45,763 nucleotides of DNA from JAXDLW01 sp046262515 (GTDB lineage Bacteria; Chloroflexota; Dormibacteria; DASZGP01): contig JBHEMP010000137.1 in NCBI GenBank assembly GCA_046262515.1, forward strand, positions 1 through 45,763. The letters run 5' to 3'. How positions within the stretch are numbered: position 1 is the stretch's first letter; the number at the start of each line of letters is the position of its first letter. Shown here one piece after another: positions 36,354 to 44,525 of the stretch. A model generated the notes under the pieces. That model did not search any database. It was given only the letters and a program-made list of their open reading frames with translations, and was not told where the DNA came from. A program made the translations under genes and the position numbers.

Positions 36354-38353
36354 TGACGCCGGCGGACGTCCTCGCGGGCATCTTCGACACCGACCAGGTG
36401 GCGATGGACGACGTGCGGTCCCGTGTCCCGGCCCGCGACGAGGCGCTCCCGGTGACCGCCGAGATGCTGCGGCGCTGGCCGTCGGGCGCCCTCTTCGGCT
36501 GGAGCCAGAACGTGGGCATGGGCTGGGAGCCGGGGCGACTCGGTGGTAGCGAGGTGCTGCTCCTGAGCACGCATGGTGGCATCCGCAATCCTGACGGGTC
36601 GCCCGTGGCGCTGGGTTACCACACCGGCCATTGGGAGGTCGGCCTGCTGGTCCAGGGGGCTGCCGAGCGCCTCAAGGAGGCAGGCTCCATACCATTTTCG
36701 GCCACCTGCACCGACCCCTGCGACGGACGCTCCCAGGGGTCGGAGGCGATGTTCGACAGCCTTCCGTACCGCAACGACGCGGCGACCATCTTCCGCCGCC
36801 TCATCCGCTCACTTCCCACCCGCCGTGGGGTTATCGGGGTGGCCACCTGCGACAAGGGTCTGCCGGCCATGATGATTGCGCTGGCTTCGTGCCATGACCT
36901 GCCGGTGGTGCTGGTGCCGGGGGGCGTGACCCTGCTTCCGGAACCGGGTGAGGATGCCGGCAAGATTCAGTCGGTCGGGGCGCGCTTCTCACAGGGTGAG
37001 ATCACGCTTGAGGCGGCCGCGCTGGCGCTCTGCCGCACCTGCGCCACGCCGGGCGGGGGATGCCAATTCCTGGGCACCGCCGCCAGTTCCCAGGTCGTCG
37101 CTGAGGCCTTTGGCCTGGCTCTCACCCACTCCGCGCTGGCACCCTCGGGCAGGCCGATTTGGCTCGAGATGGCCCGGCACTCGGCCGACGCGATGGCGGC
37201 TCAGATCACCCTCGGCGTCACGGCCAGGGACATCGTCACCGATGCGGCACTGCACAACGCGATGGTGGTGCACGCCGCATTCGGCGGGTCCACCAACATG
37301 ATCATGCATATCCCCGCGGTGGCCTTCGCGGCAGGTGTTTCAAGGCCGTCCGTGGCGGACTGGATCGAGGTCAATCGCAGCGTGCCGCGGCTTGTCGACG
37401 CGATGCCCAACGGTCCTGTCGGCCACGCCACGATCCAGGTGTTCATGGCCGGCGGCGTCCCAGAGGTGATGCTTCACCTCCGCGCCGCCGGGCTGCTTCG
37501 TCTCGAGGCCATGACCGCTGGCGGCCACACGCTGGGTGAGGCACTCGACCGCTGGGAGGGATCACGCCGCCGGGCCGCTCTGCGGTCGCGACTGCAGGCG
37601 CAGGACGGCGTTGACCCCGACGATGTGATCATGTCGCCCGACCGTGCCCGCAGTCGCGGCCTGACATCCACCGTCACCTTTCCCCGCGGCAACCTCGCCC
37701 CCGGCGGGTCGGTGATCAAAAGCACCGCGATCGACCAGACGCGAGTCGATGATGATGGCGTCTACCGTAAGGTGGGACCGGCGCGGGTATTCGTCACCGA
37801 GCACGCGGCGATCGAGGCGATCAAATCGGGCCAGGTCCATTCGGGCGACGTTGTCGTACTCATCTGTCGAGGGCCCATGGGCGCCGGCATGGAGGAGATC
37901 TATGAGGTCACCTCGGCGCTGCGCTACCTGCCTTTCGGCAAAGACGTGGCCCTGATCACCGATGCGCGGTTCAGCGGGGTGTCCACCGGCGCATGCGTCG
38001 GGCACATCACCCCGGAGGCGCTTGCTGGCGGGCCGGTCGGCAAGATCCGCGAGGGGGATTTGGTGGAGGTTTTGGTGGACACGCTGCGCCTCGAGGGTTC
38101 CATAAACCTGGTCGGCACAGATGGCCGCAGCTTCAGTTCCGAGGAGGCCGCGGAGGTGCTCGCCCTCCGCGGCCCGCGGCCGGATCTCGCCGTCGATCCC
38201 CGCATGCCCGCCGACTCGCGGCTGTGGGCCGAGCTGCAGGATGTGGGCGGTGGGACCTGGGGTGGGTGTGTCTACGACGTCGACGAGATCATCGACCTGC
38301 TGCGCGCCGGGCGTGCCAGCAGGGAAGTAGCAAGGAGAGAAGTTGAGCACTGA
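36353..38353 (+). CDS. D-xylonate dehydratase, YjhG/YagF type (IlvD/Edd family)
   Basis: A 666-residue IlvD/Edd-family dehydratase with an Fe-S cluster. Its length and sequence match the YjhG/YagF branch (about 655 residues) rather than IlvD (about 560-615). Shared stretches include LGYHTGHWE, DPCDGRSQG, FRRLIRSLPTRR, IGVATCDKGLPA, GGGCQFLGTA, HAAFGGSTN and ITDARFSGVSTGACVGH. The cluster Cys residues lie in DPCDG, ATCDKG and GGGCQ. The reaction would be D-xylonate to 2-keto-3-deoxy-D-xylonate. ATG 36353 overlaps the lutC stop; GTG 36350 is a one-codon alternative. It is followed by the aldehyde dehydrogenase and FAH genes that complete the route to 2-oxoglutarate. Confidence 0.9.
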   Translation: MTPADVLAGIFDTDQVAMDDVRSRVPARDEALPVTAEMLRRWPSGALFGWSQNVGMGWEPGRLGGSEVLLLSTHGGIRNPDGSPVALGYHTGHWEVGLLVQGAAERLKEAGSIPFSATCTDPCDGRSQGSEAMFDSLPYRNDAATIFRRLIRSLPTRRGVIGVATCDKGLPAMMIALASCHDLPVVLVPGGVTLLPEPGEDAGKIQSVGARFSQGEITLEAAALALCRTCATPGGGCQFLGTAASSQVVAEAFGLALTHSALAPSGRPIWLEMARHSADAMAAQITLGVTARDIVTDAALHNAMVVHAAFGGSTNMIMHIPAVAFAAGVSRPSVADWIEVNRSVPRLVDAMPNGPVGHATIQVFMAGGVPEVMLHLRAAGLLRLEAMTAGGHTLGEALDRWEGSRRRAALRSRLQAQDGVDPDDVIMSPDRARSRGLTSTVTFPRGNLAPGGSVIKSTAIDQTRVDDDGVYRKVGPARVFVTEHAAIEAIKSGQVHSGDVVVLICRGPMGAGMEEIYEVTSALRYLPFGKDVALITDARFSGVSTGACVGHITPEALAGGPVGKIREGDLVEVLVDTLRLEGSINLVGTDGRSFSSEEAAEVLALRGPRPDLAVDPRMPADSRLWAELQDVGGGTWGGCVYDVDEIIDLLRAGRASREVARREVEH

Positions 38354-39644
38354 CGCCGTCATCGATGCCGCCCTCCAAGCCGCGCCCGCCTGGCGCCGCC
38401 TCACCCCTGTCCAGCGTGGAGAGCGCCTCCGGCGCGCCGCCGACGTCCTGGAGGCACAGCTGCCGCAGCTGACCGCGGCCATAGTCGAGAGCGTAGGTAA
38501 GCCGGTGCGGGAGGCTCGTGGCGAGGCCCAGCGGGCGGTCGCGATCTTCCGTTACGTGGCCGGCCAGGGCAGCGCGCCAACGGGCGAACAGTACGCCACC
38601 GAGGACCCGGAAACCATCGTCCTGACCACCCGCCTCCCGCTTGGGATCGTGGCGCTGATCACGCCGTTCAACTTCCCGGTGGCGATCCCGGCCTGGAAGC
38701 TGGCGCCGGCGCTCCTCGGCGGGAACGCGGTCGTGCTCAAACCGGCGACGGTGGCCGCCGAGCCGGCGCGCCTGCTGGTCGAGGCGGTACGCCAGGCGGG
38801 CGTTCCGGAGGGCGTGGTTCAGCTCCTGGAGGGTGGGGGCGCGGCCGGGCAGGCGCTGGTCGAGGACGCTCGAGTGGATGCGCTGAGTTTCACGGGTTCC
38901 CTTTCCGTGGGGCGGCGGCTCGCACTGATCTGTGCCCAGCGAGGCATCCGCTCCCAGCTTGAGCTCGGCGGCAAGAACAGCTCGGTGGTGCTCGACGATG
39001 CCGACCTTGAGAGTGCCGCCCGGGACGTGGCCAATGCCGCCTATGGTTTCGCGGGCCAGAAGTGCACGGCGACCGCCCGCGTCCTGGTCACCCGAGGGGC
39101 CGCCGACCGCTTCACTGACCTGATTGCCGAGGCGACCGCGAAATATGTCACGGGGGATCCCCGCCAGGAGGAGACTCTATGCGGCCCGGTCGTCACAGCG
39201 CAGAAGGCCGCCGAACTGGAGCGGGTGGTCGCCGGTCACACGACCGTGGCCCGCGCCAAGGCCCCCGCCGGCGATAGGTTCGTGGCGCCGACGCTACTCG
39301 GTGAGGTGGATGTCACGGACGAGGTTTGGAACGATGAGCTGTTCGGCCCGGTGCTTGCGGTCCGCGCGGTCGAGGACCTGGACGAGGCGGTAGCGCTGGC
39401 CAATGGTGGTCCCTTCGGGTTGTCGGCGGCGCTGTACACCCGAAGCTCTGCCGCGGTGCGCCGCGCGATGCAGTCGCTGCGCGCGGGCGTCGTGGCGGTG
39501 AACCGCCCGAGCACCGGTCTCGACCCGCACGTTCCCTTCGCCGGTGTCAAGGCCAGCGGCAGCCCGAGCCGCGAACAGGGGTCTGCAGGCGTTCGCTTCT
39601 ACACCGAGGAGCACACCGTCTACTGGCGGGAGGTGGGGGTCTGA
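38343..39644 (+). CDS. NAD(P)-dependent aldehyde dehydrogenase, probable 2,5-dioxopentanoate dehydrogenase
   Basis: A 433-residue ALDH-superfamily member. The catalytic Cys241 in FAGQKCTAT, general-base Glu207 in LELGGKNSS, and the folding motifs ITPFNFPVAIPAWKLAPAL and DELFGPVLAV are intact. It is shorter than the usual 480 or so residues because the first forty or so, which make an oligomerisation hairpin in relatives, are absent. Given the xylonate dehydratase before it and the keto-deoxy-acid dehydratase after it, oxidation of 2,5-dioxopentanoate to 2-oxoglutarate is the likely reaction (inference). The start is TTG 38343 with AAGGAG just upstream, overlapping the dehydratase gene by 11 bp. 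Confidence 0.85.
   Translation: MSTDAVIDAALQAAPAWRRLTPVQRGERLRRAADVLEAQLPQLTAAIVESVGKPVREARGEAQRAVAIFRYVAGQGSAPTGEQYATEDPETIVLTTRLPLGIVALITPFNFPVAIPAWKLAPALLGGNAVVLKPATVAAEPARLLVEAVRQAGVPEGVVQLLEGGGAAGQALVEDARVDALSFTGSLSVGRRLALICAQRGIRSQLELGGKNSSVVLDDADLESAARDVANAAYGFAGQKCTATARVLVTRGAADRFTDLIAEATAKYVTGDPRQEETLCGPVVTAQKAAELERVVAGHTTVARAKAPAGDRFVAPTLLGEVDVTDEVWNDELFGPVLAVRAVEDLDEAVALANGGPFGLSAALYTRSSAAVRRAMQSLRAGVVAVNRPSTGLDPHVPFAGVKASGSPSREQGSAGVRFYTEEHTVYWREVGV
39628..39643 (+). promoter_or_regulatory. Ribosome binding site and CTG start of the FAH-fold dehydratase gene
   Basis: GGGAGG (39628-39633) lies 7 bp before CTG 39641, whose CTGA overlaps the stop of the aldehyde dehydrogenase gene. 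No ATG, GTG or TTG exists in this frame until TTG 39692, which would cut off the conserved first beta strand. Confidence 0.55.
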
Positions 39645-40489
39645 GCCTCATCGTCAGGCACACTGCGGGCTCAGGTGAGCCGGCCATCGGATTGCTCACC
39701 GGCGAAATCCTGCACTCTCTGCCGGTGGCCAGCATGGCCGAACTCCTTAGCCTGAGCGCTGAGGAGATACGCGCGGTGGTGGAGGAACCAGGACCGATCC
39801 TGTCGAGCCGCGCGGAGGCGGCGCTGCTGGCACCGGTGGATCGCCAGGAAGTGTGGGCGGCCGGCGTCACGTACCGACGAAGCCGCGATGCTCGGCTGGA
39901 GGAGTCCGGTGGCGCCGATGTTTACGACCGCGTCTACGAGGCTGAACGCCCTGAGCTCTTCTTCAAATCTGCCGGGTGGAGGGTGGCGGGCAGCGGCGGT
40001 GGAATCGCGGTCCGGGATGACTCGGAGTGGGATCTGCCGGAGGCCGAGTTGGCGCTGGTGGTCAACGCACACGGGCAGATCGTCGGGTACACCGCCGGCA
40101 ACGACGTCAGCTCACGGTCCATCGAGGGCGAGAATGCGCTTTACCTCCCGCAGGCCAAGGTGTACGACGGCGCCTGCGCCCTCGGTCCCGGGGTCCGCCC
40201 GGCCTGGGAGGTGGACGAGCCGGTCTTCGAGATAAAAATGAAAATCGAACGAGCGGGGGAAATCCTGGCAGAGGGGCATACCAATACCGCTGACATGAAG
40301 CGCGGGTTCCAGGAGCTCGCCGACTGGTTGACGCGCGCGACGGCCTTTCCCGACGGGGTCATCCTCATGACCGGCACCGGGATCGTACCGCCTGCCGACA
40401 TCTCTCTGGCGCCTGGAGATTGGGTGGTCATCGCTATCGACGGGATCGGAGAACTCGTCAACAAGGTCGGACCGCGGGGCCAAGCGTAG
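39641..40489 (+). CDS. FAH-fold 2-keto-3-deoxy-pentonate (xylonate/arabinonate) dehydratase
   Basis: A 282-residue member of the fumarylacetoacetase fold, close in pattern to KdaD-type 2-keto-3-deoxy-arabinonate or -xylonate dehydratases: EVWAAGVTYRRSRDAR, YEAERPELFFK, the metal pair Glu-x-Glu in PEAELALVV, GNDVSSRSIEGEN and LPQAKVYDG. It would turn 2-keto-3-deoxy-xylonate into 2,5-dioxopentanoate, the step between its two operon neighbours. I start it at CTG 39641 because the residues from there (SLIVRHTAG...GLLTGEI) match the usual first strands and a good ribosome binding site precedes it; TTG 39692 is the conventional alternative. It differs clearly from the truncated FAH relic at 41760. 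Confidence 0.82.
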   Translation: MSLIVRHTAGSGEPAIGLLTGEILHSLPVASMAELLSLSAEEIRAVVEEPGPILSSRAEAALLAPVDRQEVWAAGVTYRRSRDARLEESGGADVYDRVYEAERPELFFKSAGWRVAGSGGGIAVRDDSEWDLPEAELALVVNAHGQIVGYTAGNDVSSRSIEGENALYLPQAKVYDGACALGPGVRPAWEVDEPVFEIKMKIERAGEILAEGHTNTADMKRGFQELADWLTRATAFPDGVILMTGTGIVPPADISLAPGDWVVIAIDGIGELVNKVGPRGQA

Positions 40490-40492
40490 GCC

Positions 40493-41410
40493 ATGGAACC
40501 GCGGACCACCCACGAGGAGGCGGGGTGGCGCAAATTCCTCGGCTTGGCGCCTGGCACTGAGCCGGCACCCGAGGTCCGCTCCCTGCTGGACTTCCACCGT
40601 CGCCCCGGCGTGCCGCGGGGAGCGCGCTTCCACGACGGCGTCGAGTTCGGGCGTGCGGGCATGGGGGGCAGGGCGCTGCGCATGTGGCTCTTCTCGCGCG
40701 GGGAGCGAAGTCGGCGACAACCCGGGGTTGTGTTCGTCCACTCAGGGGGCTGGTTCCAGGGCACACCGTTCGTACACATGCGCCACGCCTATGAGCTGGC
40801 CCAACTGGGCTACGTGACCGCCACGATTGAGTACCGGCTCGAACCCGAGGGTACCGTGTGGGACGCGCTGGCGGACACCAAGTGCGCGGTTCGGTACATG
40901 CGCGCCAACGCCGCCGAGCTGGGCCTCGACGGTGACCGCCTCGCCATCGCCGGTGGCTCCGCGGGGGGACACCTCGCGGCGATGACCGCCATGACCCCAG
41001 GCCGGTACGAGGGAGCCGGGGGGAACCACGCCGTTTCCAGTGCGGTCCAGGCAGTGATGATGCTGTACCCCATGGTCGACCTCCGGGCATGCACCGGGAT
41101 CCTGGTGGAATCGATAGCCAGGATCGTCGGTCCGGACCCGGCGGTGCTCGACGAACTCTCTCCCATCACCCATGTAAGGCCGGGTGTCCCGCCGGTGCTG
41201 ACAATAAACGGCGACCCCGACAGCCTTACGCCGCTCGCCATGTCTCAACGGTTTCATCGCGAACTCGAGGCCGCCGGGGTCTTCAACCGGCTGGTGGTCC
41301 TGCCGGGCCAGGAGCACGGATTCGACATTTCACCGGCAGGCTGGCAGTTGTCTTTCGACCCCATGGTGAGCTTTCTCGGGGAGGTGTTCGCTGGAGCTGG
41401 CGAGCGATGA
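40493..41410 (+). CDS. Alpha/beta-hydrolase, HSL-type esterase
   Basis: A 305-residue alpha/beta-hydrolase. The oxyanion-hole segment VHSGGWFQG stands in for the HGGG of hormone-sensitive-lipase-type enzymes. The nucleophile elbow is GGSAGGHLAAM, the acid is probably in NGDPDSLTP, and the catalytic His lies in GQEHGFDI. There is no signal peptide. At the end of a sugar-acid operon it could remove acyl groups from sugars or open a sugar lactone (inference). It starts at ATG 40493, 3 bp after the previous stop, and is the last gene of the plus-strand operon. Confidence 0.82.
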   Translation: MEPRTTHEEAGWRKFLGLAPGTEPAPEVRSLLDFHRRPGVPRGARFHDGVEFGRAGMGGRALRMWLFSRGERSRRQPGVVFVHSGGWFQGTPFVHMRHAYELAQLGYVTATIEYRLEPEGTVWDALADTKCAVRYMRANAAELGLDGDRLAIAGGSAGGHLAAMTAMTPGRYEGAGGNHAVSSAVQAVMMLYPMVDLRACTGILVESIARIVGPDPAVLDELSPITHVRPGVPPVLTINGDPDSLTPLAMSQRFHRELEAAGVFNRLVVLPGQEHGFDISPAGWQLSFDPMVSFLGEVFAGAGER

Positions 41411-41556
41411 GACAAGGGCAGAAAGACCACAATCTGACGCGCATCGCTCACCCGCCGAGGCCGAAAGCGAGTCAGGTTGCGATGTCCACCAGGGGTTGAC
41501 ACGGCGTCCGCGCTATATCCTCCTCGATCTCCTCTTGACTCATTCGCTGGAAGCTC
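41411..41556. other. Spacer between esterase and SDR relic
   Basis: No intact gene. On the minus strand a short coding-like stretch (about 41472-41572, ending in DIARTPCQPLVDIAT) continues from the SDR relic in another frame. It may be the C-terminus of some other deleted gene, but I cannot assign it. No terminator hairpin is evident. Confidence 0.35.
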
Positions 41557-41754
41557 TCAGCAGCCTCCAGCGTCCTTGACTTCGTCCTCGCGCGTGACGT
41601 CCAAGCGGTGGCGGTGTGCGCCTTCCGGTGCGCCATCCGGGTTCACGTCAGCGGCCATGACCCACGCGCGTTCCGCGATGAGCAGCCGAGTGATCTCTGC
41701 GCCGATTCCGCTGCTGGCCCCGGTTACGAGGACGGACTTACCTGTAAACCGCAT
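41557..41754 (-). pseudogene. Truncated short-chain dehydrogenase (N-terminal relic)
   Basis: Only the first 65 codons of a classical SDR remain: the strand and glycine motif SVLVTGASSGIGAEI, the acidic end of strand two (AADVN) and the LDVTRED segment before the usual NNAG motif. It stops at 41557 just after that segment, so the catalytic Ser-Tyr-Lys part of a roughly 250-residue enzyme is gone. Its ATG lies 5 bp after the stop of the FAH relic, the spacing of a real operon. The pair FAH plus SDR is known from oxidative L-fucose and L-rhamnose routes, which suggests the origin (inference). Confidence 0.75.
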
Positions 41755-41759
41755 CGAGG

Positions 41760-42245
41760 TCACGCTGCGAACTCCACCACATTGGTCAGGCGACCGATCT
41801 CCCCAGCGGCGAGGGTGACGCGGTCGCCGTGCTGCAGGAATCGCGGAGCGCGGCTGACAAACCCCACGCCCCAAGGCGTTCCGGTCGCGATTACGTCACC
41901 CGGCTCCAGGGTGATGGTGCGTGAGAGGTAAGGCACCAATTCCGCGACGGAGAAGATCATGTCGGAAGTATTTCCATCCTGGACTAGGTCCCCGTTGACC
42001 CAGGTCTTCAGTGACGCCGCCTGTGGGTCTCCCAACTGGTCGGCGGGGAGAATACACGGGCCGATAGGGAAGAACCCGTCAAAGGTCTTCCCTCGCACCC
42101 ATCGCGTGTGTTCGAATCGTGCGTCGCGTGCCGAGAGATCGTTGCTCACGGTGAATCCGTAGACGTAGTCCAGCGCCTGGCTCGGTGGGACGCCTGAGCA
42201 GCGGCGGCCAATGACAGCCGTGAGCTCCGCCATCTTGGGTGCCGT
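41760..42245 (-). pseudogene. 5'-truncated fumarylacetoacetate hydrolase-family gene (C-terminal relic)
   Basis: The FAH fold is recognisable from KMAELTAVIGRR onward: DYVYGFTVSNDLSARD, KTFDGFFPIGPCILP, TLEPGDVIATGTPWGVG and the C-terminal GDRVTLAAGEIG. The N-terminal domain and the first residue of the Glu-x-Glu metal pair (here Met) are missing, because the sequence meets the end of the met8-like gene at about 42245-42258. An open frame continues upstream to 42398 but is antisense-frame noise within that gene. The catalytic core is not complete, so I call it a relic; a short product cannot be excluded. Confidence 0.7.
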
Positions 42246-42258
42246 GCTGGAAAAGGGC

Positions 42259-42933
42259 TCACAGCGGAGTCGATTCATCGTCCTTCGGTTTCTGCATTCT
42301 GTTCTGATTTGTCCCACACGCTTGGACCAACGCCCTGGCCTCATCATGGCTGCCGTGTCGCAGCATCTCCAGCGCCGCGCTACCGGGGATGCGCGCATAG
42401 ATCTCGGACTGACTCGCGCGCGGCACCCGGTCCGCCCGTAGCCGATCCCTCAGCTGCCCGGTGAGCTCGACCAGCTCCCCCCATTCAGGCCCCAGCACCA
42501 CCCCCAGGATCTCGCGGATATGGGACGCTAGGAAGGGGCTTCTGCCAGAGGTTGAGATGGCCACCTGCAGCGGCCCGTGCCGTATGAGCGCCGGGGCGAT
42601 GAAATCGCAAAGGCTGGGCCGATCGAGCACGTTGACCAGGACACCGCGTTCGCGGGCCGCGTTCGACACCGTGATCCCGGTGGCCTCGTCGGCGCTGGCA
42701 TCGATCACGAGGAAGCGCCGGTCGAGTAGGTCGGCGCTGAAACCCGTCGTGAGCAGTTCCACACGGCCGCGGGCGCCGAGCGCGCGCAGGCCTGCGCCGA
42801 ACGTTTCCCAGCACACCGTCACCCGTGCTCCGGCCTCCAGCAGGCCGAGCGCTTTCTCCTCCGCGGATGACCCGCCCCCAACCACCAGGCAGTCCCGTCC
42901 GCCAAGGCTCAGGAAGACCCCGTAGTACCCCAT
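42259..42933 (-). CDS. Precorrin-2 dehydrogenase / sirohydrochlorin ferrochelatase-like (CysG N-terminal/Met8 type)
   Basis: A 224-residue siroheme-synthesis enzyme. The Rossmann motif comes early (FLSLGGRDCLVVGGGSSAEE), followed by KALGLLEAGARVTV. The family segments VIDASADEATGITVSNAARE, NVLDRPSLCDFIAPALIRHG and VAISTSGRSPFLASHIRE, including the Asp of the catalytic NVxD pattern, are present. It makes siroheme, the cofactor of sulfite and nitrite reductase, which fits a sulfate-assimilation operon with sat upstream. Its ATG overlaps the permease stop as ATGA. The last twenty or so residues are polar and unconserved, and they end right at the junction with the FAH relic, so the C-terminus may have been altered. 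Confidence 0.87.
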   Translation of the reverse strand: MGYYGVFLSLGGRDCLVVGGGSSAEEKALGLLEAGARVTVCWETFGAGLRALGARGRVELLTTGFSADLLDRRFLVIDASADEATGITVSNAARERGVLVNVLDRPSLCDFIAPALIRHGPLQVAISTSGRSPFLASHIREILGVVLGPEWGELVELTGQLRDRLRADRVPRASQSEIYARIPGSAALEMLRHGSHDEARALVQACGTNQNRMQKPKDDESTPL

Positions 42934-43745
42934 CAGCGCGCGCTTCCAAGTCCCCGGTTGCGCTCAACCGCATAGCCGAGTCGGCCGAAGAAGGCAATCT
43001 CCACCACCAGGCCAACGGTAGCGATCACGACCAGTACCGCGAAGACGGTGGCCATGTCGCCGTGCTTTTGGGATATGTTGAGCAGCCGGCCGATGCTCGG
43101 TTCCCCGTAGATGAGCTCGGCGGCGAGCAGGCTTCGCCAGGCAAAGGCCCAGGCCTGGCGGAGGCCTGCCACGGCAGCCGGCAGGGCGGCTGGCAAGAGC
43201 ACATTGCTATAGAAGAAGACCCCGCGTGCGCCCAGGACCCGCCCCGCGCGGGCCAGCACAGGGTCGACGCCGCGAACACCGGAGCGCGTGGCCTGGACCA
43301 TCGGCAGGAATGCCCCGATGAAGACAACTGCGATGACCGCGGACGTGCCCGGCCCGAGCCAGGCTGTGGCCACCGGCAGCCAGGCAATGCTGGGGATGGA
43401 TTGTACGGCCAGCAGCACTGGGGCAATGCCGTCGTCGAGAATCCTGGATGTGCAGAGGGCCGCCCCGGCGGCGACTCCCACGGCCACCGCCGGGAGCAGG
43501 GCCGCCGCCAGCCGCAGCAGGCTCAGCCCAAGTGCCGAGGTCAGGCTCCCGCTTGTAACCCCTCGCGCCAGGGCATTCGCCACGGCGCCGGGCGAGGAGG
43601 TGCCGGCGCCGCCGCCGACTGCCAGCCAGAGCCCGAGCAGCAGGACCACAACCCACGAGCGACGCGCCGCATGTCCTAGGAAGGCCGGAATCGGCACGGC
43701 TGTGCCCCCGGCCGCATTGTCAGGGCGGATCGCGCGCGTCACCAT
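42933..43745 (-). CDS. ABC transporter permease, sulfonate/taurine/nitrate (SsuC/TauC) type
   Basis: A 270-residue permease with about six transmembrane helices and the conserved cytoplasmic EAA-type loop (ARVLGARGVFFYSNVLLPAA, then LPAAVAGLRQAWAFAWRSLL). It belongs to the BPD_transp_1 group that includes SsuC, TauC and NrtB. ATG 43745 comes 2 bp after the ATPase stop, so the two are translated together. Linked to sulfate adenylyltransferase and siroheme synthesis, it probably imports a sulfur source, though nitrate and thiamine-precursor importers look alike. The solute-binding protein is not in the window. Confidence 0.87.
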   Translation of the reverse strand: MVTRAIRPDNAAGGTAVPIPAFLGHAARRSWVVVLLLGLWLAVGGGAGTSSPGAVANALARGVTSGSLTSALGLSLLRLAAALLPAVAVGVAAGAALCTSRILDDGIAPVLLAVQSIPSIAWLPVATAWLGPGTSAVIAVVFIGAFLPMVQATRSGVRGVDPVLARAGRVLGARGVFFYSNVLLPAALPAAVAGLRQAWAFAWRSLLAAELIYGEPSIGRLLNISQKHGDMATVFAVLVVIATVGLVVEIAFFGRLGYAVERNRGLGSAR

Positions 43746-43747
43746 CC

Positions 43748-44524
43748 TCAGGATTCGATTGGGGCGAGCTCGCGGTCGAAGTCCGGATGGGCAATATGGA
43801 GACGCTCCTGAAGCTCGCGCTCGAGCGGAAGGACGTTCGGGTGGTGCTCCCGCTCGGCGCGGGGGACAGTCACCCTCCACGTCCCTTCGAGACGTCCCCG
43901 GTCCGACCCGAGCAAATGGATGTCGTCGGCGAGCAGAATGGCCTCGCGCAGGTTGTGGGTGACAAAGATCACGGTGACGCCGGTCTCTCGCCACAGCCGA
44001 AGCAACTCCACCTGGAGGGTGGCCCGGGTTATGGCGTCAAGGGCTGAGAAGGGCTCGTCCACCAGCAGCACCTGCGGCTGCAGGATCAGGGCGCGCGCCA
44101 GCGCAACGCGTTGCACCATCCCCCCGCTCAGCTCATGGGGTCTTAGGTCTGCCACCCGGTCCAGCCCCACGAGTCGCATGTAGCCGTTCGTCTCCGGCGC
44201 CCTTACCGCCTGCGGAACCGCGGCGGCGCGCAGTCCGAACTCGATGTTCTCTCGCACCGTCAGCCACGGGAAGACCGCGCCGCTTTGGAACACCAGTTGG
44301 ACGCGTGGATGCACACGTCTTACGTCCACACCGCCGACGCGCACGCACCCCGTGGTGGCAGGGGTCAACCCGCTGATCATGTTCAAGACCGTGGACTTGC
44401 CCGAACCTGAGGGACCTATGATGCACGCAAAGCGCCCCGCGTCGACCGTGAGGCTGAGGTCCTGAACGATGGTCCTGCCCGACATGGAAAAAGTGGCGCG
44501 GTCCAGCTCGACGGCGAGGCTCAC
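43748..44524 (-). CDS. ABC transporter ATPase, SsuB/TauB type
   Basis: A 258-residue ATPase of the nitrate/sulfonate/taurine importer group. Walker A is GPSGSGKST, the Q-loop region VQLVFQSGAVFPWLTVRENI, the signature LSGGMVQRVALARAL, Walker B VLLVDEPFSALD and the H-loop VTHNL. It starts at GTG 44524, one base after the stop of the sulfate adenylyltransferase frame, and ends 2 bp before the permease. It energises the permease downstream. Confidence 0.9.
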   Translation of the reverse strand: MSLAVELDRATFSMSGRTIVQDLSLTVDAGRFACIIGPSGSGKSTVLNMISGLTPATTGCVRVGGVDVRRVHPRVQLVFQSGAVFPWLTVRENIEFGLRAAAVPQAVRAPETNGYMRLVGLDRVADLRPHELSGGMVQRVALARALILQPQVLLVDEPFSALDAITRATLQVELLRLWRETGVTVIFVTHNLREAILLADDIHLLGSDRGRLEGTWRVTVPRAEREHHPNVLPLERELQERLHIAHPDFDRELAPIES

Positions 44525-44525
44525 C

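Noticed and set aside
41411..42258. Insertion sequence as cause of the truncated FAH/SDR genes
   Set aside because: No transposase remnant, terminal inverted repeats or target duplication could be seen at either border.
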